Source: Guillardia theta CCMP2712
Lineage: Eukaryota; Cryptophyceae; Pyrenomonadales; Geminigeraceae
Direction of reading: 5' to 3'
Assembly (NCBI RefSeq): GCF_000315625.1
Contig: NW_005434643.1
Location: forward strand, 287,180-351,179
DNA: 64,000 bases
The notes beneath the pieces are model-generated. The model was given only the letters and a program-made list of their open reading frames with translations, did not search any database and had not been told where the DNA came from. Position 1 is the first letter of the stretch. Each line of letters starts with the position of its first letter. The translations under genes and the position numbers were made by a program. Of this stretch, positions 55,534 through 64,000 are shown piece after piece.

Positions 55534-56584
55534 TCAAGAGCATTTGCGACCGTCTGTTGCCGGTGCAAGGGTGTCCAAGGTTTCCTGGTCAAGCATAAAG
55601 ACGAGACAGTCGCCATCCGCCATGATGTTGAACTCTCTGGTCACCTCCGCACTCCACATCTCCTGTACATCCTGTGAGATGATTTCATGCCCAACATGTG
55701 CTTACCCCCAACACGTCTCCAGGACCGTACTCGCACTCGTCAGCGTCAAAGCAACGGGCTTCTCCTTCGATGAGAACGTAGAGCTTGTCCGCCGCTTGTC
55801 CTTTGCCGACGATGACATCCCCGTCCCTGAAGCTGCGGGGAGAGTGAGCAAGAAGAGAGCAGAGGTAGCAGACTTACCGCGTGAGCTGCACAGAGTCAAG
55901 GATGTTGGTCATGACGTCCGGAGGGAGGCCAGACATGGCAGGGACTTGAGACAGCAGCTGCTCTGTGATAGATTTCTCGTACTTGGCGATCGATTTGATG
56001 AAGGTCTGGATGCTTCGTCTGTGCACCTGCCACAACCAACAGGTCTCGGACTCCACTAAGATGCTCGCAGCACGAGGCTGATTGTGCATCAGCGCAAGCT
56101 CCCCGAACGAATCGCCGGGGCCATAAGTTCCTTTGAACAGCGGAACGTCTCCTCCACCCTCTCGCTTGAGGATGCTCAGCTTGCCGCTTTGGACCACGTA
56201 GAAGATGTTGCCTTCATCCCCCTGCTGGATCACTACCTCCCCCTTGCTGTATCTCCCCAGAGCAAAGGCCTCGGCAACGAGCTCTTGGTACTTGAGATCG
56301 AGCTCTCCAAACAAGATGTTCTGAGCAATTGCTTTCATCAGCATTTCTTTGTCACTTCCGGGCGTTTCTAAGAAGTCTTCCGGCGCTGGCATGCTTTCAA
56401 GCTGTACTATAGAGGCTCGTCGCACGTTCTTGTCTTTGATAAACTTCCTGCTGTCCAGCTCATCCTTGTCCAGATCAACTTCAGAGCTCACGCTCGAGCG
56501 TCTTCCTGTCTTGGTGACGTACTCAACTCTACAGTTGTCATTCATGTTTATGCCCAGGTATTCATCTTGAATCATCACGGGCAT
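55534..56584 (-). CDS. PKA regulatory-subunit-like protein with two CNB domains (3 exons, 323 aa)
   Basis: Cyclic-nucleotide-gated inhibitor of protein kinase A. Exons 56584-55878, 55832-55706, 55671-55534; phases agree. Residues 55-58 are RRAS, an inhibitor or phosphosite sequence, preceded by GRRSSV. CNB-A (about 85-205) has a canonical phosphate-binding cassette FGELALMHNQPRAASI at 160-175. CNB-B (about 225-315; FRDGDVIVGKGQ, LYVLIEGEA, YGPGDVLG) lacks the FGE...PRAA cassette, so a second nucleotide is probably not bound. There is no room for the usual N-terminal dimerisation/docking domain (only about 50 residues). It could regulate PKA or a cGMP kinase. The stop lies 105 bp from the CSN5 stop. 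Confidence 0.85.
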
Positions 56585-56976
56585 GCTTGCTTACACGAAC
56601 AAGACGAGCAAGAGGGAAGGAAGGTTCTCCTTAAGAAGCAGCTGCACAAGCTTGCAAGTAGAAGTTGATTGAGAAGCACAGGAGGGCAGGAGAGGAGGAG
56701 GAGGAGGAGGAGAGGCAATGCTCCATTTGACCGCTCCTTCGACACCACCCCTCTTTCTACCCCCTACCCCATCTGACACACATCAACCCTTACTTATACC
56801 AGTGATTTGATGAGCAATACACGGGTGCATTTACTACCTCCACCGTACTTAGTACCCCACCCCCTCAATGGTCCTCACAAGTTTGTGGGACCGGCAGGCA
56901 ATCCAACCGTTACGAATATGAAACGTTCAATGTGAAGTGTAACATTCGGGGAATTACGGTTGAACAACGGCTAGGA
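56585..56976. promoter_or_regulatory. Divergent promoter region between PKA-R-like and AK9-like genes
   Basis: About 390 bp between the two ATGs. It contains a GGA/CTC-rich part next to the minus gene and C-tract strings (CCCCTACCCC, ACCCCACCCCCTC) at 56755-56870, like those in other intergenic regions. Confidence 0.5.
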
Positions 56977-59900
56977 ATGGCGGACGAGGAGGAGGGGGAG
57001 ATAGACGTGCGAGGGTTCCGGATAGATCGATGGGACGCGGATGACGACATGCTGGAGCAACTTCAGTCAAGGTGCGATGACGTGTCCTCCCATGCTGATG
57101 GCCTGCCACTTTGCGTTAGAATCAGCGACGATGCGATGAGAGCTTGCTCGCTTGTCAAGACCTCAACGCATGTCATAACTGAAGTTTCTGCAGGTGTGGC
57201 TTGTGTAGAACGCATGGCATTGTCATCGTCGGAAAGCCTGCTTCAGGGAAAGCTACACTGGCGGGGAAGCTGGCAGAGAAAATAGGGGCGATTCATATAG
57301 GGTTCCCTCAGATCTTGGAGGAGGCCCTTGAAACCTATGCGATGCACAATCAAATGTCGGAGTTGCGGGCAATGGTGGAGGGGTTTCACAAAGAGAAGCA
57401 GGTTCAGGGCGAGGGGGGAGAGGGGGAGAGGGAAGGGGAAGGCGCAGACGTGGACACGGGTGGTGGTGAGCCAAGAATGTCAGAGGAAGAGTATGAGGCG
57501 AAGAAAGGAGAACTGGACGAGCTCGAGAGGTTGTGGCAGACAAAACGATGGTGCGAAGAATATGCTACAGCTGCAGATATGCTGCTCTCAGGCAAGAAAG
57601 TCGATACCGACACACTCATGCTCCTCCTGCGAGCTCGCCTTCGCTTCCCGGATGTCGGTTTTCGGGGGTATGTCTTCGACACGCTGCTGCCAGGAGTTGA
57701 GCTCGAGCTCTTTCAGGAGCTCGAGCTCCCCCGCTTGGACTTCATCCTGCACACTGTCATGAGCGACGAAGACGTGCTCACGCGCATCGCCGGGCTCAAG
57801 CTTCACCTGCCATCGGGCCTGCTCTACTCAGAGTCTGACTTGACGCCCGGGATTCACCAGGCGCTGGTTCCCGCAGAAGCAGGCGAGGGAGAGGATCCGC
57901 CTGTTGATGAGGAGGGGCAGCCACTGATGGTCCGCTGGACGCCTCCTCCCGAGCTGTTGATGTCGCTGGTGCGACGGGAGGAGGACGAAGGAAAGACGCC
58001 GCAGGAGAGGCTGGCGAGGTATTACGAGAGGATGAGGAGCAGAGACTTTGGGAAGGTGATGGAGGTGACGCTGCCGTCTCGCGTGATGGGGTTGGACGCG
58101 AATCAAAGCCCTGACAAGCTTCTCCGCTGCGCTCTCCTCGCCCTCAACTTTGACCGCTGCCCCATCGTTCATCCTCCCTTGCCCGTCAGCTTTGAAGAAG
58201 GCGAGGACCCGTCCTTAGCCCTGGCGCTCAGCAAGGGAGTGGCTGAGATAGCGGGAAAGCGCTCGCTGTCTCCATGGGGTCACTTCTGCCCGGTGGCACT
58301 GGTGGAGGAGAAGAAGATGCTGGTAGGAGACTCGAGGTTCGCCACTGAGTTCCTCGGAAGAATTTTCCTGCTCTCTTCTTGGGTCGCCCAACAGAAGTTT
58401 ATCGACGATCCTGCCACGTACACCTCTTCCCCTCCTATGCCTCCGAGGATGCGCGTCATGGTGATCGGTGCGCCAGTGACGGGAAAGAGTGCAGGTATGC
58501 GGATTGACGTGTGTTTGTTTGCTGCTTCTCACTCCTCTCTCACCTGTCCAGTCGCCAACTGGATCGCGAGCAAATACTCTGCGAGGAGGTTGGACTGCTT
58601 CAAGCTCGTTGAGCTCGCAATGGCTGAAGGGGGGGGGGGGCTGGAGGCGGAGGCGCGAAGTTGTCTGCTGTCTGGTGAAGAGATTCGAGGAGACCTGATG
58701 ATGCAGATATTAGGGAAGGAGATGGGCATCGAGCTCCAAAAAGGTGTGAAGTGAGGAAATGGTCGAGGAGGTGGATGACGAGTGTGTTTGCAGTAACTGT
58801 GAATGAGGAGGACGAGGAGGCAAAAGCGAAGCTCAGGCTTGCAGCACTGTCGTCGGAGGGGCCAGGAGGGGAATGGGGTCAAGCGCCTACGGGTCAAGGA
58901 GAGCTTAGCTTCGTGCTTGATGGGCCCCCGCTATCTCCTGACTTTGTGCACGCCCTCGCCGCTCACCAGCTGCTGCCCACCTGCGTCATCCTCCTTGAAG
59001 ACTCGGAGGAGCCTGTTGGGCGCGTGAGGACGGATGCAGCGAAGGTAAAGAGAGGGAGGGGAGGGAGGAGGAGAGGAGTTGATGGGCGGCTGTAGGCGGG
59101 AGATCTCTACTGGGACCTTGGGAGGGAGGCGACGCTCGAGAGAACGACGGGCACACAATTTCCCTTCGCAGGGGCGGGAAGTTTGCAGCGAGCGAGGATG
59201 GAGGAGGTTACGAGCTTGTTAGAAGCTGCTGGGTGCCTGGTCGTCAAACTTCCTGCATCCCTCCCACTGCAGGAGCTGCAGGAGGCTGCGGCTGCTCGTG
59301 TCGATCCCTTCGTCTATGGATTTGTTGCTTCAGAGGATGCGAGGGGAGCGAGGCAGGTGGAGTGGGAGCCGGAGGGGAAAGAAGAGGACGGGGAGGAAGG
59401 GGAGCGAGCAGGGCTACAGGTACTCGGGTACCTTGGCAAGTTCTGCCCGGTGACGTGGAGGCGACAAGGAGCACTGATTCCGGGGAAGGAGAGCTTTGCG
59501 GCGGACTGGAGGGGGAAAATTTATCTTTGCCGCGGGCAGGAGGAGCTTGACGCTTTCCTGTTCAACCCTTCCTTCTTCGCTCCTGTGCCTTCCGCTGCTC
59601 CTGAGTTTGTCCTGGGCAGCCGCGAGCCTCTCCTTCCACCTGCTCGGGTGATGCTGCTGGGGGCGTTGGGGTCAGGACGGAGAGAGCGAGCTGAGGAGAT
59701 GGCCCGGCACTTCGGTCTCAACGTTCTCAACTTGCAGTCGCTGCTGCCTCCCAAGCCTCCAGCGAAGGCGGAGGAAGGGAGCGAGGAAGAGGAAAGAGAA
59801 TGGACCGAGGAAGAGGTGGAGGAGCTCGTGCGAGGGTTAAAAGCTACTCTGAGCTCTCCCCCGCTCAGCGAGCAGGCTGTGCTGCTGGAGGGAGAGCCGC

Positions 59901-62722
59901 TGGCTGAGGGTTTCCTGGAGGCTCTGCTCAGAGAGAAGCTGCACCCTCACCTCGCCATCTTCATCGAGATGGGCGACGAGGAGGCGGTGCGAAGGCTCTA
60001 CGGGAGCAAAGACGTCCTCCGCTTCCCTCGCCCCCATCGCCTGCCCTTCTATCCCTTCCTCGACCCCCGCAGGCAGCGGAGGGAACTGCGAGCGCTGAGA
60101 CACCTGGGCATTGAGGCGCCGAATGCCAACCCGCGAGATGAGGAGGGGAAGCCGAAGGCAAAGCCGTCGGGAGAGGAGCTGCTGGCTGCCGCTCAAGAGG
60201 CCGAGGCGGCGGTGAAGCGAAAGATCGAGGAAGAGAACAGCAAAGCGACGGGTCAGCTGGAGGCGATGGCAGCTCGACTGGGAGAAGAAGAGGTGAAGGT
60301 TAGGAAGATGCAAGCAAGCGCATCAGAGGAGAAGCAGGAGCGATGGCTGCAGAGGGTCATAGGTAAGCTCCTTGCTCACCCCCAGTCACTGCTCGCTGCT
60401 CCACTTCCTCTTTCTCGCGAGAAGGCAATTACCCTCCTCGACACTCGCGTCCGCCGCCTCTCCAAGTTCGGCATGGTGTGTCCAGTGAGGCTGCTGGAGG
60501 AGGAAGGGGTCCTCGCGCCCTCCTGCATCAGCGACCTCAACTTCGCCGTCGCCTACGGCCCTCACATCTACCTCTGCAAGGACGCACTTGCCAGGCGCAG
60601 CTTTCTTGCCGATCCTGTTCGCTTTGTGCTGCAACCCCCTCCTCCTCCTCCCGCCTTCCAGCGCATCGTCGTGCTTGGACCCCCCAAGAGCGGTCGCTCC
60701 TCGCTAGCAGAGGCGATCGCTGCTGACCTCGGCCTTGTGCTCCTGACGCCGGCGCGGGTCGTGCGTGAGGTGCTGGAAGATGCTTCTTCGCTGGCAAAGA
60801 GGATCGGAGATGAGCTGAGAAAGGGCCTGGAAGTCTCCGAGGAGCTTCTGGGGCAGGCAATCTGTGCGGCAGCTCATCGTTACCCCGGGTGGGTGCTGGA
60901 TGGTTTTCCTCGATCGCAACAGCAGGCGGAGAAGATGGAGGAGGCGGATGTTGGGGTGACGTCAGTCATCCTGCTGAAGCTCGAGGACAAGGCTTGCAGG
61001 GAGCGAGCGACTAAGGAGCTCATGCGCAGAGGCGAGGACGGATTCTTCGAGAGACCGAGGAGGAGGAGGATCGCAGCAGATCCCGAGGAAGAGGAAGCGG
61101 AGGAGAAGGTGGAGGAGACACCTCCTCTGTTGACAGGAGAGGAGGCGGTCAGGGAGGCGCTGGCAAGCCTCTCAACAGAGCGAGCAGACAGCGAGATGCA
61201 GGCGATCAGGAGAACCTTGACGAGGGACAAGGACGTGGAGGAGGTGGTGGATGCCAGCCGGAACCGAACGAGCGTGCACCGGCAGGTGCTGGGCGAGCTG
61301 AGGCGGGCGGCGAAGGGGAGGCAGGAGTACCTAATGAGGAGGGAGCTAAAGCATCCAGCACCGCTGGCGGAGCAGAGGCGCTGGATGAGGAGAGAGGACT
61401 TGAAGGAGAAGAGGGGCAACTTCTGCGTGAAGGAGGAGGATGGAAGTATCATTGGCGATTATTGCCCCGTCGCCTGGAAGCTGGAGGAAGAGCTTGTTCT
61501 CTGCTCACCCGACGCGCGGCTAAGCAACATGCTGGAGGTCGCTGGTCGGTTCTTCTGCGCCTCCCCCAAGCACTTGCTCGAGCTTATGACCTCTCCCTCC
61601 TACTACCTTCACTCCCAGACGCTCCCTGATCACGTTCCTCGGCGACTGGGGGAAGGAGAGGCAGCGAAAGTCGGAGAGGAGAGCTTGGAGTACAGGGGCT
61701 ACTGCCCCGTCACTCTGCTCGATGGCCCAGGAGAAGATGCTGTAAGTGTGCGACCCTGACATCTCCTCCTAACACACGAGCAGGTAACGGGACAAAAGCT
61801 GCCTATCCAAGCAGCGCTGCTCAAGGTGACGAGACGCTATGCAAACCCTCTGACACCCTCCTGCTTCCACCTGCCTTTCCCGCTACCTCATGGCCTCTCG
61901 TTGACTGATTGATGGCAGCCCTCGTATGATGCTCCGCTGGCTGAGCGAATGTACCTCGTCAAGTATCAGGTGCGAGGGCGAGAGGGAGGCAGACAAGAGT
62001 GAAGTGAGAGCAACAGGACAAGATTTACCGCATGTTGACCGAGGAAAAACTGGATCGCTTCATGCGCAAACCTTGGAACTTTGTCAACCTGAAGCTTCCT
62101 GTGAAGCTGGTCCGCCATCTCCTTTCCTCCCTCCCTGCTCCCTGACTTGATTGTCACCTGCAGCCTTTCGACAAGCGGCCGCTCGACCTCGCCTCCCTGC
62201 CGCTGCCCGGCTACCTCGAGCATGCCGTGGTACAAGAACTCACCGCTGCTCTCCTCGCTGTGGGTCAGAAGCGACCCAAGTTCCCCGGTGAGCATGTTGG
62301 CCGCGCAAGGCTCGCATGCCTGAGCAGCCGCAGGTCTGAGCTCAGAGCAGTCAGCTCTGAAGCTCCTCGCCCTCCTCCTCCGCTCGCGTAACCGCCGCAA
62401 CAACACCGTCGACAAGGTGAGACGCCTCAGCTCGCCTGACCCTGACGACCTAGCAGCGACTCCATGGGATGAACTTGGAGCTGTATGTTGGAGCTTGCGA
62501 TCTGCTAGTAAGAGACGCTAAGGTGAGGACAGGTTGGAGAGGCAAGGGGGGAGTGGGGGGAAGGTGGGGGGGCAGAGAGCTGCAGAGCATGTGAGGGCAA
62601 CAACGTCATGACCAGATGTGCAGGATGCTCAGCTACCGACGCCTGTACTGGCCGAAAGCGACGTGGTGGAAAGATACTTGAGTCTCGTAGAAGGAGGGCC
62701 CAAGGGTTGCGTGAAATATTGA
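56977..62722 (+). CDS. AK9: Adenylate kinase 9-like multidomain protein (12 exons, about 1643 aa)
   Basis: Large nucleoside monophosphate kinase homologue of the AK9 type, linked in other eukaryotes to cilia. Exons 56977-57071, 57194-58494, 58552-58743, 58794-59044, 59189-61741, 61784-61825, 61919-61969, 62023-62109, 62164-62287, 62346-62416, 62457-62522, 62624-62722; the sum is divisible by three. Four P-loops occur near residues 44 (GKPASGKAT), 456 (GAPVTGKSA), 769 (GALGSGRRE) and 1110 (GPPKSGRSS). The last is followed by DGFPRSQQQ, the adenylate-kinase NMP/LID hallmark. Between them, AK9-type modules (CPVALVEEKKM, FCPVTWRRQG, CPVRLLEEEG, YCPVAWKLEEE, each with a G(R/P)I(F/Y)L-like strand) repeat. 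Two P-loops have Arg for Lys. Long Glu/Arg helices separate the domains. The small 3' exons are less certain than the core. Confidence 0.87.
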
Positions 62723-62789
62723 TACCATGACTTATTGAAATGAAGCCTCACTCTCCCTCCCTCGCCCTCTCCCTGTCTTGACCTCCCTC

Positions 62790-64000
62790 TCAAACTTCTT
62801 CGACACGATTTCTACGACGAGGAGGACTGAACAAGGGCGACGAGTGCGGCAGGCTCTCTGAGCTCAAGTTCTGGTAGCTCCCGATGCTCGCCATGAACTC
62901 TCGCACAGTTTCCAGCCCTCCCTCGAGCATCCGAGCCGTCGCTTCTCCATGCGCGTGTCCCGCGTGACGCGACAACTCCTGCCGCGGTGTTAGCACAAGA
63001 GGGAGCAAGTAGCGGCAATGCCTGCAGGAGGTAATCGGAGCGCGAGAGGATGTCTCGGGCAGTCTTATGCTGCTTCTCGCTGAGGCCCGGGTAGGAGGAG
63101 CAGCCCTTGGGAACAGAGAGGAGAAGAGGCACTTGCGTGAGGAACCCGTTGATGCGCTTCAGATCCTCGTCGCTCACGGCTCGCCCACTCCCTCCGACCC
63201 TCTGACTCAGCTCCTCATCCTCCGTCTGACTGAGAATGTTCAGCTTCATCACAAATGGCTCCACGAGGCCCTCAAACTCCTGCTGCTCTGTCAGTAACCC
63301 GCCTTGCTTCCATGCCATGCACCTGGTAGAGCCGCAGCCTCCTTCTGTCCCACTCCTCCACCATCGCCTTCCGCTCGATGCCATCGATCCCAATCCCGAA
63401 GGATTCAATGGTGGGCCGGCAGAGCTCCAGGCATTCTTTCATACGGCTCTTCGACTTGATCATCCTCTCTGCATCCGTGTGCGCTCCTTCCTTGACCCGC
63501 TGCGCCTCAAGCGCCTTCACCTTCTCACTGTCTGCTCCGGGGTCCAACTGCTCCCACCTGCGGTGATACTTCTCGATGCATTCCTTCTCCTCCCTAGTTG
63601 CGTACTCCACCTGCGCCATTTTGCGGTCGATCAAGTCGCCCAAGGCTTTCTCGGTGATGGCGAAGACTTCGCACACCTCCGTCACAAACTGCCTCGTGTC
63701 GTTGCTCACGATCTGCTTCCAGGGCTCCCAGCGACAGTCGATGTATTGCCGGACGTTGTTCAGCACGTCACAGTACTTGTCGCAGCTGATGATGCTCTCT
63801 TCTAGATTGCGGCGGTGCTGGTCGATATGCTCCTTGACGTCCTTGATCAGCTGCTGGTCCACCTCTTCCTGCTAGGAGCGTCAGGGGCGCGCAAGACCTT
63901 AAGGGCTACCTTGAGCTTGGCGATGATGTACTCCCTCTCGGCTTCAGCAGCTTTCCGTTGAGCATCCATCAAACTATCCCAGCAATGTTTCACGTGCTCG
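62790..64000 (-). CDS. Coiled-coil protein, 5' end beyond the window
   Basis: Exons (high to low): >64000-63910, 63868-63323, 63279-63022 (or from 63282) and 62978-62790, in phase. The sequence is mostly charged helix (HIDQHRRNLEESIISCDKY; KMAQVEYATREEKECIEKYH; KAMVEEWDRRRLRLYQ), predicted as coiled coil. A more globular part follows (EGLVEPFVMKLNILSQTEDE; RINGFLTQVPLLLSV) and then a Ser/Pro/Arg tail ending RRRNRVEEV. The last intron (62979-63021) starts with GC. The stop is 67 bp from the AK9 stop. No known family was recognised; cytoskeletal or flagellar roles are only a guess from the neighbour. Confidence 0.65.

Overview
The window is nuclear DNA of a eukaryote. Nearly every gene is broken by short spliceosomal introns (about 45-250 nt, GT-AG with a minority of GC-AG), and the proteins are purely eukaryotic: MCM5, CSN5/JAB1, dynactin p62, IRE1, anoctamin, PKA regulatory subunit and cytosolic HSP70 ending in EEVD. 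A phytol/farnesol-kinase-like gene, an adenylate-kinase-9-like (cilium-associated) gene and the GC-rich, pyrimidine-tract-rich intron style suggest a flagellate, probably photosynthetic, protist such as a cryptophyte alga. That placement is an inference; no organellar or rRNA marker is present to confirm it. Gene models below were spliced by eye. For most of them exon phases and total length close exactly, which is stated where it applies.

Layout, left to right: phytol-kinase-like (+, cut at the left edge); anoctamin/TMEM16 (-, 17 exons); mitochondrial EF4/GUF1 (+); a cyclic-nucleotide-binding-domain protein (-, 12 exons); two almost identical HSP70 genes head to head around a 555-bp heat-shock promoter; a 92-aa putative mitochondrial protein (+); MCM5 (-); a GC-rich gene-free block (20.1-22.1 kb); IRE1 (+); a membrane alpha/beta-hydrolase (-); an ER chaperone fusing CS/p23, thioredoxin/PDI and FKBP domains and ending in KSEL (+); a small predicted mitochondrial protein (-); a 100-aa protein (+); a saposin-HVA22/REEP-C2 fusion (-); two further members of the small mitochondrial-type family (+ and -); an AT-rich intronless glycosyltransferase (+); a 61-aa ORF (-); a 154-aa membrane protein (+); dynactin p62 (-); CSN5 (+); a PKA-R-like protein (-); an AK9-like multidomain adenylate kinase (+); and a coiled-coil protein cut at the right edge (-).

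Organisation: strands alternate almost perfectly, so most neighbours are tail-to-tail or head-to-head. Convergent stop codons lie as little as 5 and 16 bp apart, so 3' ends must overlap. Long intergenic stretches carry G-tract strings of the GGGTGGGGTA type, GC-rich mosaics and microsatellites instead of genes.

Functionally, about 20 kb between 22 and 42 kb holds several endoplasmic-reticulum genes: the unfolded-protein sensor IRE1, a triple-fold ER chaperone and an ER-shaping REEP-type protein. The two most novel items are the CS-PDI-FKBP-KSEL fusion and a family of three small, presequence-bearing proteins sharing a C-terminal PGS[WF]A...[KR]RF signature.
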